Counted from the stretch's first letter, positions 1 through 12,337 are shown. The stretch is DNA of 64,000 bases from Humulus lupulus (GCF_963169125.1 NC_084796.1:215908448-215972447), one strand, 5' to 3'. A program made the numbers and translations. The notes: generated from the sequence alone by a model not told the origin.

Positions 1-714
1 GGAAAGATGCCTTGAACCAATAAATGGAATCGATGTATTCAAATTCTGTCTAGGAACTTGTGGATCCACCTGAAGATATCATGCCCACAGCGTGTAAATG
101 GATATACAAGAATAAAAAAGGTGTAGATGGGAAAGTAGAGACTTTCAAAGTGAGCCTTGTAGGCAAAGGTTACACTCAAAGAGAAGGTGATGATTATGAA
201 GAAAACATTTCTCCTGTGGCCATGCTCAAATCCATTCGTATCCTCTTATCCATAGCGGCTGCCAATGATTATGAGATATGGCAAACAGACATCAAGACAA
301 CATTTTTGAATGGCTATCTTGATTAAAGTATCTATATTGTACAACCAGAAGGGTTCATAAAGAAAAAGAAAGATCAAAAGGTGTGCAAGTTGCTAACATC
401 CATTTATGGATTAAAGTAAGCATCTACATATTGGAATATCACTTTTGATGAAACAATTAAAACATATGGCTTCAAACATAATGTCGACGAAGCATGTGCG
501 TATAAATACATCAAAGTATAAGTGGTGGTTTTCTTAGTTCTTTACATTGATGACATTTTTCTCTATGGGAACAGCGTAGAGACATTGTCAAACATGAAGA
601 ATTGGTTAGCTAAAAAGTTCCAAATGAATGATTTGGGTGAGGCAAACACGTTTTGGGAATCCAAATCATAAGGGAGAGGAAGAACAAGCTTTTGGCACTT
701 TCTCAGGCAAAGTA
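1..714 (+). pseudogene. Ty1/copia reverse transcriptase fragment (copia-A)
   Basis: This is part of a copia polyprotein, covering the start and core of the reverse transcriptase that would copy element RNA in cytoplasmic particles. Visible landmarks are WELVDPPED near base 50, KWIYKNKKGVDGKVETFK (bases 98-150), the palm motif TDIKTTFLNGYLD (near 285-325) and the catalytic YIDDI (near 544-558), with both aspartates kept. In-frame stops at about 326 (after GYLD), 416 and 520, and a frame change near 655, make it a dead copy. The left side runs off the window. The right side ends at 714, exactly where Tekay-1 begins, so this fragment is the older host of that insertion. The motif set fits the Tork-like copia group, but the clade call is inference. 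Confidence 0.9.
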
Positions 715-2905
715 TGTAACGCCCTGGGTAATCAAGATCGTTACACTGTGTATTTTAAAATAGTGTAAGACTTGCTAATCAAGTCGTTTGAACATAAATG
801 TGATTCTAAAGTTAACGAACAGGTTAGGGTTAAAAGTGTTTGATCATAAACGGTTAATTTTCATTAAAAGAAATGTTTGATACATGGGATCCCAAAGCAG
901 AGTTTATATGGTAAATACAACTCTCAAAAAATGATACAACAAAAGCCAGTCTAATTGAAAAGTACAACTTAGAGCTCTATTCCTGTAACTTTCCTTCGAT
1001 CATGGAAGCCGAGCACCTGATGATGTACACTCCACCCCAGAGCTCTCCATTTTCCCTTTGCCTTTACCTGCACCATGTAGCACCTGTGAGCCAAGGCTCT
1101 GCAAGAAAACCATAAACAACAAATGCGTTGGGTACAAGCATTAAGCTAAACAATGGTAAACATATATTCTCAAGCATACGTTTCAATCAGTAATAAAAAT
1201 GTTTATGGTTAGCGCCCTTAGGCTGAGTCCTCTGTTTATCTAGATGATCTCGGCTCGCTTAGGCCGAGCTGTTTTCAGTACGCTTATCATCAGCCCGAAC
1301 ACCCTTAGGCCGTACATTCATATAATGCATAACAACTATACAATCCTACAATAAATATATTCAATTACTGGGAACCTCAGTCCCGTTAACAACCACATGG
1401 GTATAGTTTTCTTACCTCGAGTCCCGAGCGATAGATAAAGAGCGACTCCGAGCACGATCCTCAGTCCTGAGGCTTAACGGTATCCCTAGTCATAAGAGAT
1501 AATGGATAACTATCAAATTCTAATCCAACTAAATGATTTGGAAACAAATACTAGCCTTCAGGACCTCGAATTCTACTAAACTGGGTAGTAGAATTCATCC
1601 CAAGTGCTTAGGTTTCAATCCCCGAGCTTCCCCGAGCCTAAAAACAATCTTAGGGAAAAATTTCCTAGGTGGGCCGCGACCTAGCTCAAAGGGTCATGGT
1701 GCGTTGCAAGTCAGAGGCACAACCTCTAGCATCTGGAGGGAGGCAGGCCGCGACTTTCCCCTAGGGTCGCGACATGCCCTCAAAACAGCAAGCCCTCCCA
1801 GGGCTTTCTGAGCACGTGGGACGTGGCGCACCCCTGTATTCCCAGAAATCATTTTATTTCTAGCGTGTTTCCCCAACTTTCAACCCAAAAATCCATCCTT
1901 AACATGCATCCTATCGAAAACCAGGTTCAGATACAAGTCGAGGACTCTAAATCACATATCTTAAGCATAAAAACACTCAAAATCCTTCTGAACTTACCAT
2001 CCCAAATCATGAATTAACTATCACCCAAGAACATAGACGAATTCATCCTAATAACCTGAATTCCAAGCAAAAGAAAACATGGTTCTTACCTCAGTTGTAG
2101 CTTAAATCCCCTACCTGTTCCTTGTCCCCTTCTAGCCTCAATCTTTCAATCCCCAAGCTCTAAATCCAAGATCTCTCCTTCAACAATTCAAAGCTTCAAG
2201 CACAAGAGGGAATGAGAGAGTGAATGTGAGTGAGAGGGAGAGAGTTAGTGTGTTGAGAATCCACCTAGTAATTTATGGTGAGTTATGGTTAAACCTAAAG
2301 TATAATTGACCATATCCCTTAATCAAAGTGGACGAGAATGCCTCTGAAATCTACTCAGCCTTCTAATTGTTTTTAAGGGTAAAACGATCTTTTTCCCAAT
2401 TCCCACTAATTCCCCGAGTGTTCCTACAATTTACCAATTAATCCCGTCGTGTCCAAATACTTATTCAATATTAAATAAATCCCCAAATATTCTCTAATTT
2501 CCCAAAACACTCGTAGGTGCTCTCGAGCCGAGTATTAAACCCCGCTGTGACTATTTCGCTAATCTGCTCACTAGGATCATCCTGAGCAAAATAGTACAAA
2601 TATGCCCACATAATAATGTGGTCTCATCCATTTATCACACATAATTGCATTTATACCCTAACAGGCTAAAAATTACAGATATGCCCTTAACGGGCCAAAA
2701 TCACAAATATGCCCTTATAAACAAGAAAGGGTCCACATGTGTTTAATACTCATAAACATACATATAATATATTCACATAATTATATAAATCATGCATGCC
2801 ACATAGTCACACATTTAACTAATTAAACAGACATATGTCAAATTATGCCCTCCCGACACGCTAATCAAGGCACTAAACCCTATTACCATTTTTTGGGTCG
2901 TTACA
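715..2905 (-). repeat. 3' LTR of Tekay-1
   Basis: This 2191-bp LTR begins TGTAACGCCC and ends GGGTCGTTACA on the plus strand, giving TG...CA ends. The first 366 bases align with 9814-10179, apart from a deletion of several tens of bases in the right copy near 10105 and scattered substitutions. It also aligns loosely with the LTRs of Tekay-2 and Tekay-3 through shared blocks, for example the TTTACCTGCACCA segment near 1065. The small open frames within it (1533-2017) are not conserved between LTR copies and I do not regard them as genes. Confidence 0.92.
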
Positions 2906-3174
2906 CCTATCCCCTCATAATTTCATCCTCACAATTTACCTGAATAAATCGGGGTACTGATTCTGCATAGCTGACTCAAGCTCCCAAATCGCTTCCTCGA
3001 CCTTGCTATACCTCCATAATACCTTGACTAGAGGAATCGTCTTGTTCCGTAGAACCTTGTCTTCCCTATCTAGGACCTGTATTGGTTGCTCCTTATACGA
3101 TAAATCTATCTGTTACTCCAGATGCTCATATATCAACACATGAGTCGTATCTGAGACATACTTCCGAAGCATAG
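2906..3174 (-). pseudogene. Tekay-1 integrase C-terminal tail (chromodomain-like end)
   Basis: Read on the minus strand, this short segment gives the last part of the pol polyprotein, equivalent to the YEEQPIQILDRKEKV and VLWRNS...EEATWE blocks seen intact in Tekay-2 (12338-12600). In chromoviruses this C-terminal module is thought to direct integration to particular chromatin. It has several stops and changes compared with Tekay-2. The coding sequence is cut at 3174 by solo LTR X1 and resumes at 5155, within the motif that reads SMLRKYVS in Tekay-3. Confidence 0.8.
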
Positions 3175-4373
3175 TGTAATGACCTAACTATTTCTAAGAC
3201 CTTGGACCATCAAAACTACTAGACATAGGCAGTATTTTTGAGAAAACATACATAAGGAATATTAATAACTTTATTAAACACTCCAAAGTAAATACTGAAA
3301 TACATAAATGAGCGGTAAGGGATCCCATTATTTTAAAATAAAACATAACTTTAAATTAAATGAACTGTTTACAAAACTAAATGAGGAAAATACATAAAAA
3401 AAATATAATTTAAAGAGACTAAATAAAATAACGTCGTCCTCGAATCGTCATGCAGTCCATCAAATCCCTTCATCCTAATTTCACAAGCCGAGCTACCAAT
3501 AATCCTTCCACCACTATATCTATTTTCATGCGTCAAATAAAAAATAAAGGAGTGAGTCTAATGCCAAGCAAGGAAAATCTACTAACACACATATAAGCAT
3601 AAACTATATCATAAACATATTCTATAAAACATATGACTATAAATAAAAACAAGTATTACAATGGCCATCATAGTTATTGGGGCTTGCTAGCTAGGCAATC
3701 ATATGCCCATAAATTTACGGGGCTAGTTATCTAAACAAGTCATATAAATTTATGGGGCTCATTATCTAAACAAATCATATGCCCAAAGAATATATTATTG
3801 GGACTTGTTATCTAAACAAGTTATATGTTTGTGATCTAAACAAATTATATGCTTGTTCTCTAAATAGTTATATGCTTGTTATCTAAACAATTCATATACT
3901 CAAGAACTAAAAACATATCATACATAAACATATCAAAACATAAAAGCACATAAAATCTATCTTATTTTCCTTACCAACACCTGGATATTTGAGAATATGG
4001 ACGGGATTTGGAACAGAGATGATAAAGAAGAGAACTCAACCACCAAGAAGAAGCTTACCGAAAATAAATCTTAAGTCAAAGAACTTAAATACCTAACCAA
4101 GAATCGAAAACAACGAGTTAGGATTTGAGTAAAGAAAACTAAAGAACCATACCGAAATGAACTTAAGAATAAGAATACCTTTGGATGTACTAGAACCGAT
4201 CTACACCTCAATATTGAAAGCACACTCTTTTTCTCACTTCCAAAGTGTTTATAAATCATAAGATGATAAAGCTTTTATCCCAAACCCAAGTGTATCACTC
4301 TATAGTATCCCTAGCAGCTTGAAGGCTCTAAACACATCTTGAAGAATGAGAGAAATGGCTGGGTACTAGGTCC

Positions 4374-4381
4374 TATTTATA
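4374..4381 (-). promoter_or_regulatory. TATA box of LTR X1
   Basis: The plus strand reads TATTTATA, which is TATAAATA on the minus strand, inside a block (GGTCCTATTTATAGAGTT) that is conserved in all three X LTRs. Its place downstream of the palindrome cluster marks the U3/R boundary region. This is inferred from sequence only. Confidence 0.7.
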
Positions 4382-4565
4382 GAGTTCAAGGTGTGAAAAT
4401 ATCTCCTTTTAGCTTGAATAAAATAATGAATATTAATTGAAAAATATTTGAATATTCGTTCAACAGGTGCTTAAGACTCGGTAAAAAATGTTCAGAGGCA
4501 AGTTAAGAGGTTAAGGGATGAATCAAGCTTGGTTTCTACAACGTTTGAAAATGTGGTCCTAGGGC

Positions 4566-4701
4566 CGATCTATCTCCCACCCTAGGCGATATATTGCCTA
4601 GCCCTATGTCCCAAGTGCTCGTGGTTTCGTTTGTTCGAAGTTGACGTGTTTTTCGTGTCTCCCGTGTGGCGATATATCGCTCCTATAACTGCGATATATC
4701 G
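4566..4701. promoter_or_regulatory. Palindrome quartet of LTR X1 (CGATATATCG family)
   Basis: Four matches to the palindrome GCGATATATCGC occur with centres near 4570, 4591, 4674 and 4696. The first is degenerate (CGATCTATCT), the second nearly perfect (CGATATATTG) and the last two have the perfect ten-base core. They form two pairs, spaced 21 and 22 bp within a pair and 83 bp between pairs. The nearest lies about 193 bp upstream of the TATA box. The same arrangement is found in X2 and X3, which points to selected protein-binding sites in U3 rather than chance. Confidence 0.7.
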
Positions 4702-5154
4702 GCATACGTTGAAATATTAGACACGTAATTGCACTTTATCAGCTTAATTTGAATTGGATAAACAGCTTTGACTGAGTCATAATACAATTTTAAAGCTGCT
4801 GGAAGGTTCTAGAGCTTCTAGATCTTTCTTTTTAATTAAACTATTCATCAAAAATACTTAATTCCTTAATAAACATGCACACGACAAGTGTCATGACCTT
4901 ATTAGTTCTATCTAAACCTTATAGTATAATAAATGACATCATTATAATTAACTATATTAATCAAACGTTATGTTAAAATTAATATTCTTAAACTATAGGT
5001 TAAACTTATAAAATCTATAAGTGTTGCTACGAGTGTTCAACTAAGTCCCGACTTGAACCATAAACCACAGTAACTATCATACTATAACTACTTCTAGCTA
5101 CTACTACAACTACTATCTAACTAGCTAAGTAAAGTTCTAGGACTCTCCACATAG

Positions 5155-6420
5155 AGATGTGGAATACGTTGTGAACTCCTGATAATGATGGTAGCAGAGC
5201 AATCTATGGGCTACCTGCCCGATCCTCTCTAGGATCTCAAAAGGTCCTATGAATCTAGGGATGAGCTTGCCCTTTTTCCCAAACCTCCTCACCCCTCGAA
5301 ATGGTGAAATTCGCAGAAACACGTGGTCCCCTACTTGGAACTCCATGTCCCTATGCTTGGGATCAGCGTAGCTTTTCTGTCTGCTCTGCAAAACAAGCAT
5401 TTGAGCTCGGTTCTTCTCAATAGCTTCGTTAGTCTTCTGAACCATCTTCGGTCTCAAATAATTTCTCTCACCCATCTCATCCCAATGAATGGGCTATCTA
5501 CATCTCCTCCCATATAACATCTTGTATGGAGCTACTCCAATCGTTGATTGGTAACTGTTGATGTACGAAAACTCAATCAATGGAAGGTACTTACTCCAAG
5601 ATCCATCGAAGTCTAACACACACACTTTAAGCATGTCTTCCGGTACTTGAATTATCTTCTCAGACTATCAGTCTGTCTGAGGATGAAAGGTTGTACAGAA
5701 CTTCAACTGAGTCCCCATAGCCTTTCGCAAACCAACCCAAAACTTGGAGGTAAATATGGAATCCCGATCCGATACTATAGATTTAGAAACCCCATGGAAA
5801 TGTACAATCTCCCTCATGTACAAGTCCACATACTGATCGACAGGATAGGTCATCCTCACTGGTAGAAAGTGAGCTGACTTGGTGTATTTGTCTACTATCA
5901 CCCACACTGAGTCATGTAGCCCCACTATCCTGGGTAAACCTCCCACAAAATCCATGGTAATGTCTTCCCACTTCCACTCGGGAATACCTAAAGGCTACAA
6001 CAACCCCGCTGGTCGTTGATGCTCAGCCTTCACCTGCTGACATGTTAAACACTTGGCCACGTACTCAACTACGTCCTTCTCAATCCCAGGACACCAATAT
6101 AAAGTCCGTAGATCTTGATACATCTTCGTGGTTCCTGGATGGAGTGAGTAGGGTGTAGTGTGGGATTTGTCAAATATCTCTCTTCTAATACCCATATCCA
6201 TCATAACACAAATCCGATCTTTGTACCATAGTAAATCTGTCTCTGAAATAGAATAATCCTTAGCCACTCCAGCTAGGGCATTCCCTCTAATCTCTTCCAA
6301 CTGCGAATCATCCATCTGACCCTCTCTTGTCCTCTCTAGAAGGGTCAACTTTAAAGTAATATTGGACAACTGGCCCACAACTAGTTCTATCCTTGCTCTA
6401 GCCATTTCCTCTGCCAACTC
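5155..6420 (-). pseudogene. Tekay-1 integrase fragment
   Basis: Integrase joins element cDNA to the chromosome. On the minus strand the zinc-binding HHCC region is visible (HPGTTKMYQDLRTLYWCPGI ... CLTCQQVKAEH, about 6005-6130). The core domain follows (MDFVGGLPRIVGLHDSVWVI, then VSDRDSIFTSKFW, about 5745-5955), so the first two acidic residues of the catalytic triad are present. The GPF-type C-terminal module follows (RFIGPFEILERIGQVAHRL, about 5215-5270). Stops and frame changes separate these pieces (near 5476-5667 and 5956-5994). It is broken at 5150 by solo LTR X1. Confidence 0.88.
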
Positions 6421-7115
6421 CTTTGATATCTGTTTAGAGCAAAATAATTGTCTGGGCCCCTTCGGCTCAACACATCTGCCACTACATTGGCTTTCCCTGG
6501 GTGGTAAAAGATATCATAGTCATAGTCCTTCACCAATTCCAACCAACGTCTCTGCCTCATGTTCAAGTCATTCTGGGTGAAGAAATACTTCAAGCTATTA
6601 TGATCTGTGTATATCTCACACTTCTCTCAATACAAGTAATGTCGCCAAACTTTCAGTGCGAACACCACCACTACTAACTCCAAGTCATGGGTAGGATATC
6701 GCTGCTCATATTCCTTCAAGTATCATGATGCATAAGCAATAACTTCCTCATTCCGCATCAACACGCATTCCAAGCCCAACCTCGATGCATCACAGTATAC
6801 CACAAACTTTCCTCCCTCCGAAGGAAGACTCAACACAGGAGCGATAATCAGTCATCGCTTCAGTTCCTCGAAGCTATTCTCACACTTCTCAGACCAGGTG
6901 AACTTTTGATTCTTATGTGTCAATTATGTCATCAGTGCGACAATATTCATAAACCCTTCCACGAACTGTCTGTAATATTTCGCTAATCTCAGTACGCTCC
7001 TAACCTCGAAGGTGCTCCTTGGCCTCGGCCAATCCCTAACTGCCTCTACCTTGGCTGGATCCACCTTAATCCTATCTCCACCCACAATATGTCCAAGGAA
7101 TGTTACTTCTAGTAA
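6387..7115 (-). pseudogene. Tekay-1 RNase H and connection segment
   Basis: The minus strand encodes the RNase H block that removes element RNA during reverse transcription. FVVYCDAS lies near 6800, the segment [20 protein letters not shown] near 6640-6700, and [20 protein letters not shown] followed by [16 protein letters not shown] at 6460-6593. The reading is interrupted by stops, for example a TGA-type break near 6720. The DAS and DVLSRR motifs identify it as gypsy RNase H continuous with the upstream reverse transcriptase. Confidence 0.85.
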
Positions 7116-7990
7116 CTAGAACTCGCACTTCTTAAACTTAGCATATAGTCGATGCTCTCTCAATCTTTGTAATACCTGTCGGAGATGCTGCTCATACTTT
7201 GCCTCTGAACTAGAGTAAACAAAGACGTCATCGATGAAGACAATCACAAAATGATCCAAGAAGTCCTTGAACACCCTATTCATGAGATCCATAAATGCTG
7301 CTGGGGCATTGGTCGAGCCAAACGACATGACCAAGAACTCATAATGCCCATACCTCATTCATAAGGTCATCTTTGGAATATCCTCGTCCTTGATCCTTAG
7401 GTGGTGATAACCAGATCGAAGATCAATCTTCGAGAATACTATCTTTCATTGCGGTTGGTCGAACATGTCATCGATTCTTGGTAAGGGGTATCTATTCTTG
7501 ATGGTCAACTTGTTCAATTCCTTGTAATCTATACACATTCTCAGAGTCCCATCCTTCTTCTTTACAAACATAATTGGGGCACCGCATGGCAAGAGGCTAA
7601 GTCTGATAAATCCAAAATCTAGAAGCTCTTGCAAAAGTATCTTCAACTCCTTTAGTTCTTCCAGAGCCATTCTATATGGTGCCCTCGACACTGGCTCTGT
7701 ACCCAGTGCCAACTTGATAATGAACTGAATCTCCCTATGCGGTGGTAGTCCTGGTAAATCCTTAGGAAACACATCTAAGAATTCGCATACCAATCTGAAC
7801 TCACCTGGCCCCACTGGCGTAACTCTAGTGGTATCCACCACACTAGCTAGAAAACCTATACACCCTCCTTGTAACAGGTCCCTAGCCCTCAATGCTGATA
7901 TCATGGGAATGCGGGCTCCATGCACGACACCCATGAAAAAAAGGGGTCCTCACCCTCAAGCTCAAAGGTTACCTTCTTCTTCCTGAAATC
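7116..7990 (-). pseudogene. Tekay-1 reverse transcriptase fragment
   Basis: The minus strand shows gypsy reverse transcriptase in two open segments. The first (7446-7934) holds [20 protein letters not shown] and [15 protein letters not shown]. The second (7116-7358) holds [21 protein letters not shown] and the catalytic FIDDVFVYS, in which the two aspartates remain. A stop or frame break lies near 7359-7445, in the [14 protein letters not shown] region. This agrees in order and length with Tekay-3 at 38047-38700. Confidence 0.9.
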
Positions 7991-8086
7991 TATAGTGGCC
8001 CCATATATGACTAACCAATCCATCCCCAAAATCATCCATACCCAACTCAATCAAATCTACTGATAGTTCCCTACTATCTACCATCA

Positions 8087-8464
8087 CTATAGTGCTTTAA
8101 TCCATCTCCTAGACACTACCAATTCCCCTGTAGGCAGTATAGTCCCAAACCCCACACTATAATACTCACTAGGTCTACACAATCTATCAATTACCTTACT
8201 AGAAACAAACAATTTTGTAGCACCATAGTCAATCAATCTAGTATATAAAGAGCTAGTGCTAGAAATCTGACCTACCACTACCGAGGGACTAGCCTCGGCC
8301 TTTGCCTGCGTCAAGGTGAACGCTTGAGCTAGAGTCAAGCTATCCACCTTCCCTGGTTCCTTTTTCTTTGACGTTGGGCAATCCTTCTTAAGGTGTCCAA
8401 CCACCCCGCATAGGTAACGAGCCTTTGCCCAACATTCGCCCGGATGGCGCTTCCTGCACCTCAT
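8087..8464 (-). pseudogene. Tekay-1 gag zinc knuckle and protease
   Basis: On the minus strand a CCHC zinc knuckle (YLCGVVGHLKKDCP) is followed by the aspartic protease. The protease active-site motif, LIDSGAT in Tekay-3, reads LIDYGAT here, so the usual Ser/Thr next to the catalytic Asp has become Tyr. [18 protein letters not shown] follows and matches Tekay-3. The protease would cleave Gag-Pol; with this change and the flanking stops it is unlikely to work. Confidence 0.85.
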
Positions 8465-9429
8465 GCACTCTGGATAGCTTCTCCTTGTCTAACTGCCTCC
8501 CTGACAACCACCTTGAACACCCTGACCCCTCCTATCAGAACCAGCAGTGGTCGAGGTGTCAGGGGTCTTCCTCTACAAATCACTGGGGCCTCCACCCCTA
8601 CTAGACCCTGTATATGGAGGCACTGCCCTGCGAACATCCTGTCTCGCAGCGTTCTCCCTCCATATCTTATTCTCTACCTCCTCAGCAGTAAGAGCCTTCT
8701 CAACAGCCTGATCATAAGTCGTCTACCCAGGTACTGATGTGATCCTCACATCTCGGGCTATCATTTCATTAATCCCTCAAACGAATATGTCCTGTCTAGC
8801 TGCATTTGTAGGCACTAAGTCTGGTGCAAACTTTGCTAGCCTATCAAACTTCGGGGCATACTCAGTAATGTTACCAATCTCATGAACTCATTAACCTTCG
8901 CTGCCTTGATGGAAACTTTATAATACTTCAGGTTAAACAGATCTCTAAACCCATCATAACTCAAAGTGGAAAGATCCTGAGTCTATGATGCCATCTCCCA
9001 CCAAATATGGGCATCCTCTCTAAGCATGTAGGTGGCACAAACCACCGTGTCATTACCTTGCACTCTCATAAAGTCCTAGATGGAGGTGATCATACTCATC
9101 CACTGTTTAGCCTTCAGTGGATCTGGTCCTCCCTCAAAGGTTAGAGGATGTTGCCTCCTAAACCATTCATAAAGTGGCTCCTACCTATTCCCAACATCAG
9201 GTGGCTGTACAGTTGGTGCCACCAGAAGTGGCACAATAGGTGCAGCACTCCCTGACGGAGCTTGCTATCCCAAAAGGTGAATGTGCTTTTCCTGACTCTG
9301 TAGCCTGGCTTGCATATCAGCAAGTATCTGCTATCAATTCTCAGGGACTAGCAGAGGGTTCTGACCCTGCTCATCATCTCCAACCTCGACCCCTGTTTTA
9401 GCTAGTCATATTGATCACCTTGGACACAT
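8465..9429 (-). pseudogene. Tekay-1 gag fragment
   Basis: Gag forms the cytoplasmic particle. On the minus strand the probable start is the ATG ending at 9429, equivalent to MRPRKSTRLA in Tekay-3. LADMQARLQSQEKHIHLL then follows near 9290-9345, and FEGGPDPLKAKQWMSMI near 9090-9145, the conserved retrotransposon gag region. Stops and frame changes break it into short pieces. The zinc knuckle follows directly downstream at 8464. Confidence 0.8.
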
Positions 9430-9798
9430 AACTATCCAAGTGTATCTGCAATCAACGACTCGACAGTCAGGCAATGACGATATGTTAACATTCTTTCGAT
9501 AGTCCAATATCAAAACTCAACTAACATTATGTAATCAAGATCCAGGTAATCATTTAAACATTCATTCACATACAGTAGCAATGCTAATAAGCATGCTTCA
9601 TCATAATCACATAACAGTCATGGGCCAAGCCCAAAAAGTATCTCATGCTCCCTATTAATCATGCAACCAAGCATTTATATTTCTTTAAACATTTAAGCAT
9701 ATAATCACATATATATAGTTACCAAACCCTGAGTCGAGCTTGTCTTTAGCGACGAGTGTACATGCCCAACAAGACTTCCGAAACCCTTAAACGTAGAC

Positions 9799-9810
9799 CG
9801 CTCTGATACC
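9799..9810 (-). other. Primer-binding site of Tekay-1 (initiator Met tRNA)
   Basis: On the minus strand, three bases after the 5' LTR, the sequence reads TGGTATCAGAGC. This is the standard plant retrotransposon primer-binding site, complementary to the 3' end of initiator methionine tRNA. It fixes the element's minus orientation and identifies 9814 as the inner border of the 5' LTR. Confidence 0.93.
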
Positions 9811-9813
9811 AAG

Positions 9814-10179
9814 TTGTAACGCCCTGGGTAACCAAGACTGCTACACTGTGTATTTTAAAATAGTACAAGACTTGCTAATCAAGTCGTTTGAACATAAATG
9901 TCATTCTAACGTCAACTAATAGGTTACGGTTGAAATAGTTTGATCATAAACGGTTAATTTTCATTAGAACAAATGTTTGATACATGGGATCCGAAAAACA
10001 GAGTTTATGTGGTAAATAAAACTCTCAAAAATTGATACACCAAAATTCAGCCTAATGGGAAAATACCATTTAGAGCTCTATACCTATAACTTTCCCTCGG
10101 TCGTGCCTTTACCTGCACCACGTAGCACTCGTGAGCCAAGGCTGAACAAGAAAACCATATACAACAAACACATATAGCA
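9814..10179 (-). repeat. 5' LTR of Tekay-1, truncated
   Basis: The sequence starts TGTAACGCCCTGGGTAA and matches 715 onward for about 366 bases, less one internal deletion. It stops at 10179, where Tekay-2 begins with its own TG. The rest of this LTR, which should lie beyond Tekay-2, is not found, because Tekay-2 itself ends abruptly at 13506. Confidence 0.9.
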
Positions 10180-12301
10180 TGTAATGCCCTGGAAAGCCAA
10201 GATCGTTACACTTTGTGTTTACAAATGTGCGAGACTTGCTAATCAAGCCATTTAGTTGGAAACGTGTTACAATAACTAAAGTTGAACTAGGGTTAAAAGA
10301 TTTTGGTCTCAAATGTTTCGTTTCTTATAATCAAACATTTTTACATGGGATCGTAAAAGTAGAAGCATTAAAAGACACTTTACAAAATTTTTGGACAAAA
10401 GTACAGTTACTAGCCACTCTAAGGGTAAAAGGACAATTACGCTTTTCTCGTCCTGTACCACTCCTCGGCCGTGGCGACTGATCAGCTGACTATGTACATT
10501 TAGCCCCAAAGCTCTCCATCTCAAGACTGGTCCACTTTACCTTTGTCTTTACCTGCACCACGTTGCACCTGTGAGCCAAGGTCCAGGAAGAAAACTCAAT
10601 AATAGAGCATAATCATCTAACAAAACAACCAGATAACTCATACAGTATAATCATATACTTAAGAAGACAAGTTTTAACAATAATCAAGTATTTAGCATAC
10701 CAATTTCATCATTTCATACTAATAACCAATTCAGATACGATAACCAGAGTTAACGCCCTCAGGCCACACCCTCTATTTATCCCACTAACTCCGACCCGAT
10801 TAAACTGAGCTCAGTGAATATTAAGTTGTCCTGAGCTACCAGTGGCCGAGCCACGCCCTATACGCAAATATTGATTCCAGCACTCTTAGGTTGACTATCA
10901 CATGTCCCATGGCATAATACCATCTATGACACAATTCATGTATAGGGAGCTCTTAGTCCCATCATTAGCACATAACCGAGTGCAGTTTCCTACCTTTAGA
11001 TTCCAATAGCTTTGTTCAATTCAACCCTCAAGCACGATCCCGTCCGAGCCCTAGCGTACACCAAGTCATGGTCACAAGTTAGAACCAACTCCAAACTTCA
11101 ATTCCAAAACCTAGCCTCGGGACCAATCCCAGGCCCTCGGGAAGCCCTAATTCCACCAAATGGGGTGGTGGAATCAAATCCTGAGCCCCCGAGCAAAAAC
11201 CCTAAGAAATAACCCAAAAATCCCATTCTGGGAATAGGGTAGCGCTACAACGCCATAAAGAGAGTGCTATAGTACTACAAGCAGAGCCAAAAATTCCCTA
11301 GACCACAAGGCCTAGCGACGTAGCGCCCAAAGGCTAGCGCTAGAACTCAATAGAACAACAGAAGTCACAGAACTTAAAGCTAGAATTTCTTACCTTTGAT
11401 AGATGAATTCAACCTAGGTTATCCACCACAGAAACTCATTTTAGAAAACCATCTCAGCCAAAACCAAAAACACAAGAGAGGAGCCTAGAAACTTACCTCA
11501 AATGGATGAACCACCCTTGCTAAATCTGCAAGCCAAACCAAGGACCCTAGCCTCAAGCTCCTTCCCAAACTCTCCCTGAGTTACAACTCCAAATTCCTTC
11601 AAGAAATGGGGAAGACACCTCAAACCGAGAGAGAGAAGGAAAGAGTCCTGTTTTTCCTTCTTCTTTTCTTTTTACTTCTTTTAGTTTCTACTATCCTCTA
11701 AACTTTCCACTAAGGCAATAAGGCCAAAACAACATTTATTTGATTCTAAACACCAAAATACCATATTAACCTCCCACTTATAATTAAGCTTTTAAACATC
11801 TTAAGGGCATTTTGGTCATTACTCCCAATTCTCGCTAATTCCTCGAATGTCCCTAATATTTACCGCTTACTTCCCGACACCTAACTAATCTCCAATTATA
11901 TTCCTCAATATCAAAATAGACTCCAATATATTTCCTAAATCCCTAGAAATACCGCCAAGCTTGCCCCGAGCCGGGTATAAATCCCCGCCGTGACTTTTTC
12001 GCTAAACCACTCACTAGGATCGTCTTGAGTCACAAGTTACAAATATATCCACATAATAATGTGGTCTCAACAATTTATCACAGATATTTACAATTATTCC
12101 CTCAGCGAGCCAAAATTACGAATATGCCCTTCTAACCTAATCAGGGCCTACATGCATACTAATACATATAGTAATGCATCACAGATATCCAAGTAATCAC
12201 ATAACATGCTTTTATTCATTAAATCACATATAATCCAGTTATTCCCTCCCGTCACACTAATCAAGGCCCTCAAGCCTTATTAGTAAATTTGGGTCATTAC
12301 A
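10180..12301 (-). repeat. 3' LTR of Tekay-2
   Basis: This 2122-bp LTR has TG...CA ends (TGTAATGCCCTGG ... GGGTCATTACA). It shares blocks with the LTRs of Tekay-1 and Tekay-3, such as the TTACCTGCACCACGT segment near 10550 and the ATAATAATGTGGTCTCA segment near 12050, but is clearly diverged from both. Small open frames inside it (10109-10524, 11012-11212) have no counterpart in the other LTRs and are not annotated as genes. Confidence 0.9.
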
Positions 12302-12337
12302 ACTATCCCCTCCTAATGAGAATTTCGTCCTCGAAAT

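Larger units (their letters stand above)
3175..5149 (-). repeat. Solo LTR X1 (family X), duplication CATAG
   Basis: This is a 1975-bp sequence with TG...CA ends (TGTAATGACC ... ACTCTCCA), flanked by perfect 5-bp duplications CATAG at 3170-3174 and 5150-5154. It interrupts the Tekay-1 integrase. No internal region or second LTR is present, so it is a solo LTR left by recombination. Homologous copies lie at 22700-24598 and, inverted, at 60013-61864. A TATA box on the minus strand (4374-4381) sets the sense direction as minus. Downstream of it, at about 3675-3905, is an imperfect tandem repeat of roughly 40 bp built on 'ATATGCCC ... GGGGCTTGTTATCTAAACAA'. The open frame at 4071-4259 is not conserved in the other copies. 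Confidence 0.95.
715..10179 (-). mobile_element. Tekay-1: Ty3/gypsy chromovirus, 5' LTR truncated
   Basis: This is a minus-strand LTR retrotransposon. Its 3' LTR is 715-2905. The internal region is 2906-9813 (interrupted by solo LTR X1), and the remaining part of the 5' LTR is 9814-10179. Both LTRs start TGTAACGCCCTGGGTAA on the plus strand. Reading on the minus strand, the order is primer-binding site, gag, zinc knuckle, protease, reverse transcriptase, RNase H, integrase and chromodomain-like tail, which is the Tekay/Del chromovirus order. AAGTA at 710-714 is the left target duplication; its partner is lost because the 5' LTR is cut at 10180 by Tekay-2. A purine tract (GAGGGGATAGG on the minus strand, 2906-2916) abuts the 3' LTR. 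All coding segments are broken, so the copy is inactive. Confidence 0.93.

Noticed and set aside
1533..2017. Small open frames in the Tekay-1 LTR
   Set aside because: They fall within an LTR, are not kept in the related Tekay LTRs, and show no protein signature.
3675..3905. Regularly spaced short repeats that could suggest a CRISPR-like array
   Set aside because: The units are imperfect, without constant repeats and unique spacers, and recur in the same place in LTRs X2 and X3. They are LTR-internal tandem repeats in a plant genome.
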